From Atopomonas sediminilitoris (lineage in GTDB: Bacteria > Pseudomonadota > Gammaproteobacteria > Pseudomonadales > Pseudomonadaceae): a DNA stretch of 64,000 nucleotides. Below the pieces are notes generated by a model. The model saw only the letters and a program-made list of their open reading frames with translations. It was not told where the DNA came from and did not search any database. Shown one piece after another: positions 1 to 8,508 of this stretch. The stretch lies in contig NZ_JAKUMM010000003.1 in NCBI RefSeq assembly GCF_022601735.1, positions 310,001 to 374,000 of the forward strand. The letters run 5' to 3'. Every line of letters begins with the position of its first letter. Within the stretch, counting starts at the first letter, position 1. Position numbers and translations under genes: made by a program.

Positions 1-264
1 AATGCCCAACGCATCAAGCCGATTCTCGATGTCGCCATCGCTCGCTTCGAAAGCGACCAAGCTTTGCGCCAACAACTGCTGGCCCGCGAACAACAACTGG
101 ACGAGCGCAAACGCATCGAGCAGGCCAAAGGCATTCTTATGCGCATGAAAGACTGCAACGAAGACGACGCCTACACTCTGATGCGCCGTCAAGCGATGAG
201 CAAACAACAAAAGCTGATTCAGGTTGCGGAGCAAATCATCGCAATGGACAAGATGCTGCAGTAA
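1..264 (+). CDS. ANTAR-domain response regulator, NasT-like (3' end only)
   Basis: The reading frame is open from the first base of the window, so the gene is cut by the window edge; 87 C-terminal residues are visible. They form an ANTAR RNA-binding domain: a coiled-coil lead-in rich in Q, R and E, then the hallmark 'ERKRIEQAKGILM' followed by a short three-helix bundle. ANTAR proteins of the NasT/AmiR type bind paired RNA hairpins and prevent transcription termination, typically in nitrate/nitrite or amide operons. The receiver domain is expected upstream but is not seen. The family is clear from the ANTAR core; the target operon cannot be told from this window. Confidence 0.82.
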   Translation, partial: NAQRIKPILDVAIARFESDQALRQQLLAREQQLDERKRIEQAKGILMRMKDCNEDDAYTLMRRQAMSKQQKLIQVAEQIIAMDKMLQ

Positions 265-290
265 GCCGGCCTCAGCTACTCTCAGACTTG

Positions 291-328
291 CAACGACAAC
301 GCGGCGATATAAAGCCGCGTTGTCGTTG
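291..328. terminator. 15-bp perfect inverted repeat after the ANTAR gene
   Basis: A perfect 15-bp stem (left arm 291-305, right arm 314-328) with an 8-nt loop starts 26 bases after the stop codon of the ANTAR gene. There is no T-tract on either side, so it is either a Rho-assisted end or an RNA-stabilising 3' hairpin. It lies just upstream of the activator half-sites of the sRNA gene and probably insulates it. Confidence 0.55.
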
Positions 329-393
329 GTAACCACCCATCAAGCTGTTACCCAATCATATTTCGTAACAAATATTCGGGAGCATAGGTAACG
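329..393 (+). promoter_or_regulatory. Candidate CbrB upstream activating half-sites
   Basis: Four GTAAC/GTTAC half-sites occur in 65 bases: GGTAAC at 329-334, TGTTAC at 346-351, GTAACA at 365-370 and GGTAAC at 387-392. The middle pair forms an inverted repeat, TGTTAC-13 nt-GTAACA. As I recall it, CbrB, the NtrC-type activator of crcZ in Pseudomonas, recognises inverted TGTTAC/GTAACA sites of this kind. The cluster lies about 75-140 bp upstream of the sigma-54 promoter, a normal distance for an enhancer-binding activator. The half-sites are seen directly; the assignment to CbrB is inferred. Confidence 0.6.
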
Positions 394-468
394 AAACACC
401 TACCCAACCCCGACCAGCAGCACCACACAAAACCGCCAACACATTGATTTAACAGACTTTATAAAAAC

Positions 469-484
469 TGGCACGGCATCTGCT
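469..484 (+). promoter_or_regulatory. Sigma-54 promoter of the CrcZ-like RNA
   Basis: TGGCACGGCATCTGCT matches the -24/-12 consensus (TGGCACG-N4-TTGCW) with one mismatch. The invariant GG (470-471) and GC (482-483) are separated by exactly 10 nt. The predicted start point is near 495, immediately before the first A-rich motif. RpoN dependence is known for the crcZ family. Confidence 0.75.
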
Positions 485-494
485 TTATCTCTGG

Positions 495-842
495 CACAAC
501 AACAATAAAAAGCTTGCCCAATAACAAAAACGATATTGCGCCTACCTCAAACAACAAAAACAACAGAGGAAGCCACGTAAGCTGATTTTTTTGGAGAAAT
601 TGCGATCGCGGAGTCGATCGACTGTCGAAAACAATAAAAACTGCCTTAAGCAGTCGACCGACAGACAGGACATGCGTCCTCCCTAGCTTCCAAAGCAATC
701 CGTTTATGTTCGTGATCGCCCTTTTGGCATCACCCCGCAGCAATGCGGCGCTGGGTAAAAATAACAACAAATGCCCATAAGAAAAATAATCATAAAGCAC
801 ACACCTTCATGGCATGGGGAGCTCGTTCTCCCCTGTTGCTTT
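495..842 (+). ncRNA. crcZ: CrcZ-family small RNA that sequesters Hfq/Crc
   Basis: Non-coding RNA predicted from a sigma-54 promoter at 469-484 to a hairpin at 816-833, about 340 nt. The known family members CrcZ, CrcY and CrcX are of similar length (roughly 370-410 nt). It carries repeated AANAANAA motifs, the signature by which CrcZ binds Hfq (with Crc) and relieves carbon catabolite repression: AACAACAA 498-505, AATAACAA 520-527, AACAACAA 550-557, AACAATAA 630-637, and overlapping AATAACAA/AACAACAA at 760-770. The 5' end (cacaacaacaata) resembles the CrcZ start as I remember it. Position just upstream of pcnB is the standard crcZ location in Pseudomonas, although there cbrB normally lies upstream rather than an ANTAR gene. 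The 3' end is uncertain. Small open frames on the opposite strand here are not credible genes. Confidence 0.8.
816..842 (+). terminator. Probable terminator of the CrcZ-like RNA
   Basis: GGGGAG (816-821), 6-nt loop, CTCCCC (828-833), followed by a T-rich stretch (tgttgctttg). The U-tract is imperfect, so the RNA 3' end could lie somewhat elsewhere. Confidence 0.45.
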
Positions 843-939
843 GACTTAATCCCCCGCTTCATGCACCATCCGGCCTTTATGTGTCGCCGATTCATGGCAC
901 CTCCCCTATCGTTCTTCTACTGGCTGGATCAGCGTTTCC

Positions 940-2307
940 ATGCTTAAAAAGCTGCTGAAAAAAATCCCTGTGCGCTTTGGTCGTCAAAGCCATCGCCAAC
1001 ACCCGGAGTTCTTCGGCCCACGCCAACATCCGGTGCGTTTACAGCAAATTTCTCGCAATGCCATCACAGTGGTCGAGCGCCTACGTAAGGCTGGCTTCGA
1101 GGCTTATCCTGTGGGCGGCTGCGTGCGCGACTTATTGCTCGGCATTGAGCCCAAAGATTTTGACGTTGCCACCAGCGCTACGCCTGAACAAGCACGCGGC
1201 GTGTTTCGCAATGCACGCTTGATTGGCCGCCGCTTTAAGCTTGTGCACGTCGTCTTTGGCCGCGACGTGATCGAGGTAGCCACCTTCCGCGCCAGCCATG
1301 ACGACGAAGACAACAGCGCACGCTCACAAACCGCCGCCAGCGGCCGCCTGCTGCGCGACAACGTGTACGGCAGTCTTGATCAAGACGCCATCCGCCGTGA
1401 CTTCACCATCAATGCGCTGTACTTCGATATAGAAGGCGAGCGCATTCTGGATCACGCCCGCGGCCTGCACGACATCCATAACCGCCTAGTGCGCCTAATT
1501 GGCAACCCCGAACAACGCTACCAAGAAGACCCGGTGCGCATGCTGCGTGCGGTGCGCTTTGCGGCCAAACTAGATTTCGAGATTGAACGCCACACCGCCA
1601 CACCGATTAAGGCGCTGGCGCGCTTGCTGGACGACATCCCCTCGGCGCGTTTGTTTGATGAAGTCCTCAAGCTGTTTATGGGCGGCTATGCCCTTAAAAC
1701 CTTTGAGTTAATGCAGAGCTATAACCTGTTTGCGCCACTGTTCCCGCAAACGGCCAAAGCTCTGGCTCATGACGCAACCGCTTTACCGCTGATTCGCCAA
1801 GCCTTGGCCAACACCGATGAGCGCATTGCCCAAGGCAAACCGGTGACGCCAGCGTTCTTGTTTGCCGCCTTACTGTGGCCTGCGGTGCGCAAGCGCGATG
1901 CAGAGTTACAAGGCAAAGGCGCTCCTGCCCTACAAGCCTTGCAGCAGGCAGCGCAAGAAATCACCCAGCAGCAATGCCAACGCACTGCTATTCCTAAACG
2001 TTTTAGCTTCCCGATGCGCGATATTTGGGAGCTGCAAGAACGCCTACCCCGTCGCGCCGGCAAACGCGCTGACACCTTGTTGGAAAACCCACGCTTTCGC
2101 GCCAGCTACGACTTTTTATTGCTGCGCGAACACGCGGGAGAGCCCACCGAGCAATTGGGCGCATGGTGGACCGACTATCAAGACGCCAGCGACAGCCAGC
2201 GCCGCGAGATGATTCGCGACCTCAGCAACAGCTCCCAAGGTGACGCCAACAAACGTCGCCGTGGCGGCCGTCGTCGCGGGCCGCGCAAGCCTAAAGCGCA
2301 AGCGTAA
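940..2307 (+). CDS. pcnB: Poly(A) polymerase I
   Basis: 455 aa, the usual size. It adds poly(A) tails to RNA 3' ends and so promotes decay by exonucleases and the degradosome. The nucleotidyltransferase signature is clear: GG at residues 59-60 (VGGCVRDLLLG) followed by the catalytic DFD (Asp73, Asp75). The central CCA-adding-like RNA-binding region follows ('RYQEDPVRMLRAVRF'), and the C-terminus is a strongly basic RRRGGRRRGPRKPK tail, typical of proteobacterial PcnB and likely to bind RNA. The start MLKKLLKK agrees with Pseudomonas homologues, although no strong Shine-Dalgarno is visible. Its stop overlaps the folK start (TAATG), so the two are translationally coupled. Confidence 0.95.
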   Translation: MLKKLLKKIPVRFGRQSHRQHPEFFGPRQHPVRLQQISRNAITVVERLRKAGFEAYPVGGCVRDLLLGIEPKDFDVATSATPEQARGVFRNARLIGRRFKLVHVVFGRDVIEVATFRASHDDEDNSARSQTAASGRLLRDNVYGSLDQDAIRRDFTINALYFDIEGERILDHARGLHDIHNRLVRLIGNPEQRYQEDPVRMLRAVRFAAKLDFEIERHTATPIKALARLLDDIPSARLFDEVLKLFMGGYALKTFELMQSYNLFAPLFPQTAKALAHDATALPLIRQALANTDERIAQGKPVTPAFLFAALLWPAVRKRDAELQGKGAPALQALQQAAQEITQQQCQRTAIPKRFSFPMRDIWELQERLPRRAGKRADTLLENPRFRASYDFLLLREHAGEPTEQLGAWWTDYQDASDSQRREMIRDLSNSSQGDANKRRRGGRRRGPRKPKAQA

Positions 2308-2789
2308 TGGCTCGTGTATTCATCGGCCTTGGCAGTAATCTCGCCGAGCCCCGTCAGCAATTACACAACGCATTAAGCGCGCTCACCGCGACTGACGGCA
2401 TCAGCCAAGTACGCTGCTCACCACTGTATGCCAGCGACCCACTCGGCCCAGCGGATCAACCCCGCTATCTCAATGCTGTAGCCGAGTTAGCGACCACCCT
2501 TGCACCTCTTGAATTGCTCGACGTCTTACAACGCATCGAGCTTGAACAAGGGCGCGAGCGCAAAGATCAACGCTGGGGACCGCGCACGCTCGATCTGGAT
2601 ATTTTGCTTTACGATCAGCAGCAGATTGATCATCCACGCCTGCAGGTACCGCACTATCACATGCACGCTCGCGCCTTCGTGTTGTATCCGCTGGCCGATT
2701 TGGCACCAGAGCTGATTTTGCCCAACCAGACCCGCTTGCAAACCTTGCTCGCCGCGTGCCCGTTTGCCGGCTTGGAACGCCTAGACTGA
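2307..2789 (+). CDS. folK: HPPK, folate pathway pyrophosphokinase
   Basis: 160 aa. It transfers pyrophosphate from ATP to 6-hydroxymethyl-7,8-dihydropterin, the step before dihydropteroate synthase in folate synthesis. The N-terminal FIGLGSN motif, the central RxxRWGPRTLDLDILLY signature with the metal-binding DLD, and PHYHMHARAFVLYPL near the end are diagnostic. It overlaps pcnB by one base (TAATG), so it is read from the same mRNA. The pcnB-folK-panB order is the one known from Pseudomonas. No oddities. Confidence 0.95.
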   Translation: MARVFIGLGSNLAEPRQQLHNALSALTATDGISQVRCSPLYASDPLGPADQPRYLNAVAELATTLAPLELLDVLQRIELEQGRERKDQRWGPRTLDLDILLYDQQQIDHPRLQVPHYHMHARAFVLYPLADLAPELILPNQTRLQTLLAACPFAGLERLD

Positions 2790-2840
2790 ATGCGCAGTGT
2801 TACCATGCGCACCAATTCGTAACACTCGCCGATTGACTTG

Positions 2841-2888
2841 CCGGGCAGGCATCAGGACTATAGTCACCCTTTGCCCCGGCCTGCCCGG
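2841..2888 (+). promoter_or_regulatory. Candidate panB promoter within an inverted repeat
   Basis: A good -10 (TATAGT, 2859-2864) precedes panB by about 40 bp; the -35 is poor. The arms CCGGGCAGGC (2841-2850) and GCCTGCCCGG (2879-2888) form a 10-bp perfect inverted repeat flanking the -10, which could be an operator or an mRNA hairpin overlapping the start of the transcript. Confidence 0.4.
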
Positions 2889-2905
2889 TTGCCTAGGGAA
2901 GAGAT

Positions 2906-3706
2906 ATGCCTGAAGTCACCCTGACCACACTGCAAAAACTCAAGCAGAGTGGTGAAAAATTCGCCGTTGTCACCAGTTACGACGCCACCTTCACGGATGC
3001 GGCTTGCGAAGCCGGCATTGAAGTGATTTTGGTCGGCGATTCGCTGGGCATGGTGCTGCAAGGTCACGACAGCACCTTACCCGTCAGCGTGGATGACATG
3101 ACCTACCACACACGCTGCGTTAAACGCGGCAACCGTGGCGCGCTGATCATGACTGATCTGCCTTTTATGGCCTACGCCACCGTAGAACAAGCCCTCGCTA
3201 GTTCAGGCCAGCTGATGCAAGCAGGCGCACATATGGTCAAACTCGAAGGGGGGCACTGGCTGTGCGACACGGTCACTCGTCTTACCGAGCGTGGCGTACC
3301 GGTGTGCGCGCATTTAGGCCTCACCCCGCAAACGGTCAACGTACTGGGCGGCTATAAAGTGCAAGGCCGACAAGAGCATCAAGCCCGTCAATTGCGCGCT
3401 GACGCTATCGCCTTAGAGCAAGCAGGCGCCGCCTGCCTGCTGCTGGAGTGCGTACCCAGCGAGTTAGCCGCAGAAATCACCCAATCGGTAAAAATTCCCG
3501 TAATTGGCATTGGCGCCGGTGGCTCTACCGATGCGCAAGTGCTGGTCATGCATGATCTGCTGGGCTTATCCCTATCGGGACGCTCACCCAAGTTTGTAAA
3601 AAACTTTTTGCTCGGACAAAACAGCATTACCGACGCTATCGCAGCTTACGTTCGCGCGGTAAAAGACGGCAGCTTCCCCGGCCCTGAACACGGCTTCTCC
3701 GCATGA
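2906..3706 (+). CDS. panB: Ketopantoate hydroxymethyltransferase
   Basis: 266 aa, full length. It transfers a hydroxymethyl group from 5,10-methylene-THF to alpha-ketoisovalerate, the first committed step of pantothenate (vitamin B5, CoA) synthesis. Magnesium and substrate residues are in place: Asp45 in VGDSLGMV, Asp84 in MTDLPF, Lys112 and Glu114 in VKLEGG, and the catalytic base Glu181 in [12 protein letters not shown] purine-rich site (gggaagagat) precedes the ATG. Its stop overlaps the panC ATG by 4 bases (ATGA), indicating a panBC operon. Confidence 0.96.
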   Translation: MPEVTLTTLQKLKQSGEKFAVVTSYDATFTDAACEAGIEVILVGDSLGMVLQGHDSTLPVSVDDMTYHTRCVKRGNRGALIMTDLPFMAYATVEQALASSGQLMQAGAHMVKLEGGHWLCDTVTRLTERGVPVCAHLGLTPQTVNVLGGYKVQGRQEHQARQLRADAIALEQAGAACLLLECVPSELAAEITQSVKIPVIGIGAGGSTDAQVLVMHDLLGLSLSGRSPKFVKNFLLGQNSITDAIAAYVRAVKDGSFPGPEHGFSA

Positions 3707-4551
3707 TTACCGTTAAAACCCTACGCGAGCTGCGTGCCGCCGTGAACCGCGCGCGCGGTGAAGGCAAGCGCATTGCGTTTGTGCCCACCATGGGCAATTT
3801 GCATGCAGGCCATGTGTCACTGGTCGAAACCGCCGGCCAGCGTGCCGAGTTTGTGGTGGCCAGCATCTTCGTCAATCCGCTGCAATTTGGCGCCAACGAA
3901 GACCTCGACAGCTATCCGCGCACCTTGCTTGACGATCAGGAAAAACTTCACGAAGCCGGCTGCCACCTGCTGTTTGCTCCCACCGTCGAAGAAATGTACC
4001 CCGACGGCATGGCCTTACAGACACAAGTGCAGGTCAGTGGCGTCTCTGAAGGCTTGTGTGGCGCCAGTCGTCCTGGGCATTTCAGTGGCGTAGCCACCGT
4101 TGTGACCAAGCTGTTCAACATGGTGCAGCCTGACCTAGCCATCTTTGGCGAGAAAGACTTCCAGCAACTGGCCGTTATCCGCAAGTTAGCCCGCGACTTG
4201 AACTTGCCCGTGCAAATTCTTGGCGCACCGACGGTACGCGCGGAAGATGGTTTAGCGCTGTCTTCGCGCAACGGCTATCTAAGCGCTGCAGAGCGCGACA
4301 TCGCCCCACGCTTGCAGGCCACCCTGCAAGAAATGGGTGAGGCGCTACGCGCCGGCGAGCAAGACTTTGCCCGCTTGATCAAAAACGCCAAAGCGCGCCT
4401 GACGCGCAGCGGCTTTAAAGTGGATTACCTCGAAATTCGCCACGCCGAAAGCCTAAAGCCTGCCAACCCCGGCGACCAAGAGCTGATTATTTTAGCCGCC
4501 GCCTACCTTGGCAAACCGCGCTTACTGGATAACCTGCCGGTCAACTTGTAA
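3703..4551 (+). CDS. panC: Pantothenate synthetase
   Basis: 282 aa. It condenses pantoate and beta-alanine with ATP to form pantothenate. The nucleotidyltransferase HxGH motif ([10 protein letters not shown], His34 and His37) and the second ATP-binding loop ([10 protein letters not shown], in place of KMSKS) are both present, as is the [10 protein letters not shown] segment. It is coupled to panB through ATGA. In Pseudomonas, panD (aspartate decarboxylase, the source of beta-alanine) normally follows; here the gene ends at a strong terminator and pgi comes next, so panD must lie elsewhere or beta-alanine comes from another route. Confidence 0.96.
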   Translation: MITVKTLRELRAAVNRARGEGKRIAFVPTMGNLHAGHVSLVETAGQRAEFVVASIFVNPLQFGANEDLDSYPRTLLDDQEKLHEAGCHLLFAPTVEEMYPDGMALQTQVQVSGVSEGLCGASRPGHFSGVATVVTKLFNMVQPDLAIFGEKDFQQLAVIRKLARDLNLPVQILGAPTVRAEDGLALSSRNGYLSAAERDIAPRLQATLQEMGEALRAGEQDFARLIKNAKARLTRSGFKVDYLEIRHAESLKPANPGDQELIILAAAYLGKPRLLDNLPVNL

Positions 4552-4559
4552 AACAACAA

Positions 4560-4587
4560 CAAAAAGCCCGCACTGTCGGGCTTTTTT
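4560..4587 (+). terminator. Rho-independent terminator of panBC
   Basis: AGCCCG (4565-4570), loop cactgt minus shared bases, CGGGCT and a run of six T's. An AACAACAA motif (4554-4561) sits directly before the hairpin in the 3' untranslated region. Confidence 0.85.
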
Positions 4588-4684
4588 GTATGCTTAGCCC
4601 TCGTTCGACAGCCTCCGTCCCCTTGCGCATGATTATTCGAGGCGTCTTTATTTTGCTCTGCCGTGTCATGGAGACTTTTGAGCT

Positions 4685-6340
4685 ATGCCCGCAGCACCTT
4701 ACGCCCTCGAATCACCCGCATGGCAATCCCTCGTTGAAGAACGCCAAGCCTTGGCCAACTTCTCTCTGCGCCAAGCCTTCACTGATGATCTGCAACGCTT
4801 TGAGCATTTCTCGTTAAGCGCCTGCGGTTTATTTCTCGATTACTCGAAAAACCTGTTAACCGCTAACACCTTAAGCAAATTGGTCGCACTGGCGGAGGCT
4901 TGCCAGCTGCCCGACGCTATCCATGCATTGCTATCAGGCGCGCCACTGAATAACTCCGAAGGTCGCCCCGCCCTGCATACCGCTTTACGTCGCCCCTTAG
5001 GCGACAAGCTAATCCTCGACGGCGACGATATCGTGCCGCACGTACATGCGGTGTTGCATCGCATGAGTGAACTGGTCAGTAAAATTCACAACGGCCTATG
5101 GCGTGGCTATAGCGAAGCACCGATCACCGACGTGGTGAATATCGGCATTGGCGGCTCTTTTCTCGGCCCGCAATTGGTGTCTGAAGCGCTGCTCCCCTTT
5201 GCTCAGCACGGCGTCCGCTGCCACTACCTCGCCAATATCGACGGCAGCGAGTTTCGCGAAGTCAGCAGCCGCTTAAATGCCGCCACCACGTTATTTATCG
5301 TTTCGTCCAAGTCCTTTGGCACTTTAGAAACACTGAAGAACGCGCAAGCCGCGCGGGATTGGTATTTCGCCAAAGGTGGCGACGCTAAGCTGCTGCACCG
5401 CCACTTTATTGCCGTCTCAAGCAACACCCAGGCGGCGCTTGAGTTTGGTATTGCCGAAGAAAACATCTTCCCCATGTGGGATTGGGTTGGCGGGCGCTAT
5501 TCGTTGTGGTCGGCCATCGGCTTGCCCATCGCGCTGAGCATCGGCATGTCCAACTTTAAAGAGCTGCTCTCCGGCGCGTATTGCATGGATCAACACTTCG
5601 CCAGCGCCCCACTGGCCGAGAACATGCCGGTGATCATGGGCTTGTTAGGTGTTTGGTACATCAACTTCTGGAATGCGCAAAGCCACGCCATCCTGCCTTA
5701 CGACCACCACCTGCGGAATTTCACCCGCCACCTGCAACAGTTGGACATGGAGTCCAACGGCAAAACCGTTCGCCGTGGCGGCCAGCCTACGGCCAGTAAT
5801 ACCGGCCCCGTGATTTGGGGCGGCGTGGGCTGTAACGGCCAACACGCTTATCACCAGTTATTGCACCAAGGCAGCCCGCTGATTCCGGCCGACTTCATTG
5901 TGCCGGTTAGCAGTCATAACCCGCTGGCCGACCATCACCAGTGGCTGTACGCCAACTGCTTGTCACAGAGCCAAGCGTTGATGCGCGGCAAATCGCTCGA
6001 CGAAGCGCGCGCCGAGCTCGCCGGCCAAGGACTGGATGACGCCAGCATAGAAGCGCTCGCACCGCACAAGGTTATCCCTGGCAACCGCCCGTCCAACACA
6101 CTGGTGATGGAACGCGTATCACCCCGACGCCTTGGCGCACTGGTGGCGCTGTATGAACACAAGGTGTTTGTGCAAAGCGTCATTTGGGACATCAACCCCT
6201 TCGACCAATGGGGCGTTGAGCTGGGTAAAGAGCTCGGCAAGCACGTCTACCAACGCCTCACCGGCAGTGATGACAGTCGTGCTGAAGACGCGTCCACTCA
6301 GGGTCTGATCGACTACTTCCGCGGTCGTCATCGCGGTTAA
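4685..6340 (+). CDS. pgi: Glucose-6-phosphate isomerase
   Basis: 551 aa, typical of the long bacterial type. It interconverts glucose-6-phosphate and fructose-6-phosphate in the cytoplasm; in pseudomonads it works mainly in gluconeogenesis and the EDEMP cycle. The sugar-phosphate isomerase (SIS) signatures are seen: the phosphate loop [22 protein letters not shown], the conserved [15 protein letters not shown] stretch and the C-terminal [15 protein letters not shown] with its catalytic Lys region. It has its own terminator on both sides, so it is probably a single-gene transcript. A -35/-10 pair (ttgcgc...tttatt) near 4624-4653 is a weak promoter guess. Confidence 0.96.
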   Translation: MPAAPYALESPAWQSLVEERQALANFSLRQAFTDDLQRFEHFSLSACGLFLDYSKNLLTANTLSKLVALAEACQLPDAIHALLSGAPLNNSEGRPALHTALRRPLGDKLILDGDDIVPHVHAVLHRMSELVSKIHNGLWRGYSEAPITDVVNIGIGGSFLGPQLVSEALLPFAQHGVRCHYLANIDGSEFREVSSRLNAATTLFIVSSKSFGTLETLKNAQAARDWYFAKGGDAKLLHRHFIAVSSNTQAALEFGIAEENIFPMWDWVGGRYSLWSAIGLPIALSIGMSNFKELLSGAYCMDQHFASAPLAENMPVIMGLLGVWYINFWNAQSHAILPYDHHLRNFTRHLQQLDMESNGKTVRRGGQPTASNTGPVIWGGVGCNGQHAYHQLLHQGSPLIPADFIVPVSSHNPLADHHQWLYANCLSQSQALMRGKSLDEARAELAGQGLDDASIEALAPHKVIPGNRPSNTLVMERVSPRRLGALVALYEHKVFVQSVIWDINPFDQWGVELGKELGKHVYQRLTGSDDSRAEDASTQGLIDYFRGRHRG

Positions 6341-6349
6341 GCCCCAGCC

Positions 6350-6378
6350 AACGCCCTGCTCACCCCAGGGCGTTTTGC
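6350..6378 (+). terminator. Terminator after pgi
   Basis: AACGCCCTG (6350-6358), 7-nt loop, CAGGGCGTT (6366-6374), then a short T-containing tail (ttgct). Confidence 0.7.
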
Positions 6379-6423
6379 TGTATGGGCACTACGCTCAAGC
6401 CAAGACTTTTAACGCCAGCACCC

Positions 6424-6452
6424 TTCTAACCAAGCAAATGCTTGGTTATGCT
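6424..6452 (+). promoter_or_regulatory. acs promoter with palindromic operator in the spacer
   Basis: A perfect 8-bp palindrome AACCAAGC-AAAT-GCTTGGTT (6428-6447) fills the 17-bp spacer between a weak -35 (TTCTAA, 6424-6429) and a -10 (TATGCT, 6447-6452). This is the geometry of a repressor operator. The shape suggests a TetR-type regulator; which one is unknown. Confidence 0.5.
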
Positions 6453-6472
6453 CAGACGGCTAATCCCCCCAT

Positions 6473-6487
6473 AACAACAACAGGGAG
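6473..6487 (+). promoter_or_regulatory. Hfq/Crc motif adjoining the acs ribosome-binding site
   Basis: AACAACAA (6473-6480) is followed directly by the Shine-Dalgarno AGGGAG (6482-6487), 8 nt before the acs ATG. AANAANAA at the ribosome-binding site is the canonical target for translational repression by Hfq with Crc in Pseudomonas. Confidence 0.6.
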
Positions 6488-6495
6488 TGCTCACC

Positions 6496-8430
6496 ATGTT
6501 TGCCATCGAACGTCATCCTGTCAGCGACGCCACCCGCGCCCAAGCGCTGCTTAACCACGAGCAGTACCACGCGCTGTATCAACGCTCGATTCAGGATCCA
6601 GATAGCTTCTGGCGCGAGCAAGCCGCCACGCTGGACTGGTTAGCGCCTTGGCATACGCTCAGCGAAAGTGATTTTCATCAAGGCCAAGCGGCATGGTTTA
6701 TTGGTGGCAAGCTCAACGTTACTCACAACTGCATTGATCGCCACCTCGCCACGCGTGCCGATCAAGTCGCCATCATCTGGGAAGGCGATGACCCACACGA
6801 ATCAGCGCACATCACCTATCGCCAACTGCACCAAAAAGTCTGCCGCTTAGCCAATGCGCTCAAAGCGCGGGGCGTAGGCAAAGGTGATCGCGTGTGTATC
6901 TATATGCCGATGATCCCCGAGGCCAGCTACGCCATGCTCGCCTGCGCACGCATCGGCGCGATTCACTCGGTGGTGTTTGGTGGTTTCTCACCCGATGCGC
7001 TGCGCGACCGGATTCTCGATAGCGATTGCACCTGCGTGATCACCGCCGATGAAGGCCTACGCGGCGCCAAGCGCATCCCGCTAAAAAACAATGTCGACCA
7101 AGCACTCACCGCCTGCCCCAATGTGCACACCACAGTGGTGGTGCAGCGCACCGAAGGTGAGATCAACTGGCAAGACGGGCGCGACATTTGGTACCACGAA
7201 GCGGTACGCGCCATGCCGCTCGACTGCCCTGCCGAACCGATGGACAGCGAAGACCCGCTGTTTATCCTCTACACCTCAGGCTCGACCGGCAAACCCAAAG
7301 GCGTGCTACACACCACCGCAGGCTATCTCCTGGGGGCCAGTCTCAGCTTTAAATACGTGTTTGATTACAAAGACGGTGAAGTCTATTGGTGCACCGCCGA
7401 CGTCGGCTGGATCACCGGCCACAGCTATATCGTCTACGGCCCATTGGCCAATGGTGCCACCAGCTTGATGTTTGAGGGCGTGCCCAACTACCCCGACACT
7501 TCGCGGTTTTGGCAGGTCATCGATAAGCATCAGGTCAACATCTTTTACACCGCACCCACGGCTATCCGCGCCTTAATGCGCGACGGTGAAGGCCCCGTCA
7601 AACGAACTCAACGTACTAGCCTGCGTTTGTTAGGCTCGGTGGGCGAACCGATCAATCCAGAAGCATGGGAGTGGTACTACCACGTGGTCGGCGATAGCCG
7701 TTGCCCGATTGTCGATACCTGGTGGCAGACCGAAACTGGCAGCATCATGATCACCCCGCTAGCGGGCGTCACCGAACTCAAACCCGGTTCCGCTACCCGC
7801 CCCTTCTTTGGCGTGCAGCCGGTGTTATTGGATGACCAAGGGCAAGAGATCGAAGGCGCAGGCGCAGGTGTACTGGCGATTAAAGCCAGTTGGCCGAGCC
7901 AAATCCGCAGCGTGTACGGTGATCATCAACGCTTGATCGACACGTACTTCAGCGCCTATCCCGGCTACTACTTTACCGGCGACGGCGCGCGCCGCGATGA
8001 GGACGGCGACTTTTGGATCACCGGCCGTGTCGATGATGTGCTGAATGTCTCAGGCCATCGCATCGGCACCGCCGAGGTCGAGAGCGCGTTGGTGCTGCAC
8101 GATGCCATCGCCGAGGCCGCCGTGGTCGGTTATCCACACGATGTCAAAGGCCAAGGCATCTACGCCTACATCACGCCCATGGCCGGTGTCAGCGCCAGTG
8201 CCGAACTAGAAGACGAGCTACGTCAGTTTGTCAGCAAAGAAATCGGTAGTTTCGCTAAACCCGACTTACTGCAGTGGGCGCCCGCGTTGCCGAAAACTCG
8301 CTCCGGCAAAATCATGCGCCGCATCCTGCGCAAAATTGCCTGCAATGAGCTGGATAACCTAGGTGACACCTCAACGCTCGCCGATGAAGGCGTGGTGAAC
8401 AGCCTGATTGAGCAGCGCCACAACCGCTAA
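6496..8430 (+). CDS. acs: Acetyl-CoA synthetase
   Basis: 644 aa. It activates acetate with ATP and CoA to acetyl-CoA. The ATG at 6496 is chosen over an in-frame GTG at 6487 because AGGGAG at 6482-6487 is spaced 8 nt from it. Features: the N-terminal ACAS domain ([11 protein letters not shown]), the A3 ATP motif [21 protein letters not shown], the A8 hinge region [18 protein letters not shown], and the acetylatable lysine Lys605 in [11 protein letters not shown], by which protein acetyltransferases switch the enzyme off. Regulation is indicated by the palindrome in the promoter and the Hfq/Crc motif at the ribosome-binding site. The pgi-acs order is as in Pseudomonas. Confidence 0.95.
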   Translation: MFAIERHPVSDATRAQALLNHEQYHALYQRSIQDPDSFWREQAATLDWLAPWHTLSESDFHQGQAAWFIGGKLNVTHNCIDRHLATRADQVAIIWEGDDPHESAHITYRQLHQKVCRLANALKARGVGKGDRVCIYMPMIPEASYAMLACARIGAIHSVVFGGFSPDALRDRILDSDCTCVITADEGLRGAKRIPLKNNVDQALTACPNVHTTVVVQRTEGEINWQDGRDIWYHEAVRAMPLDCPAEPMDSEDPLFILYTSGSTGKPKGVLHTTAGYLLGASLSFKYVFDYKDGEVYWCTADVGWITGHSYIVYGPLANGATSLMFEGVPNYPDTSRFWQVIDKHQVNIFYTAPTAIRALMRDGEGPVKRTQRTSLRLLGSVGEPINPEAWEWYYHVVGDSRCPIVDTWWQTETGSIMITPLAGVTELKPGSATRPFFGVQPVLLDDQGQEIEGAGAGVLAIKASWPSQIRSVYGDHQRLIDTYFSAYPGYYFTGDGARRDEDGDFWITGRVDDVLNVSGHRIGTAEVESALVLHDAIAEAAVVGYPHDVKGQGIYAYITPMAGVSASAELEDELRQFVSKEIGSFAKPDLLQWAPALPKTRSGKIMRRILRKIACNELDNLGDTSTLADEGVVNSLIEQRHNR

Positions 8431-8457
8431 CACCTCACAGACTGGCCGGTCGCTGTC

Positions 8458-8484
8458 TGGGCCCTTATCCTTAGGGCCCTTTTC
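8458..8484 (+). terminator. Terminator after acs
   Basis: GGGCCCT (8459-8465), short loop, AGGGCCC (8473-8479), then TTTTCTTT. Confidence 0.8.
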
Positions 8485-8508
8485 TTTGGTCTTTAGAGAA
8501 CACCCATC

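Noticed and set aside
459..895. Two open frames on the minus strand (113 and 63 codons) upstream of pcnB
   Set aside because: They lie antisense to the CrcZ-like RNA, start with weak or no ribosome-binding sites, and show no family features; the A-rich motifs of the RNA explain their Leu/Phe/Val-rich translations.
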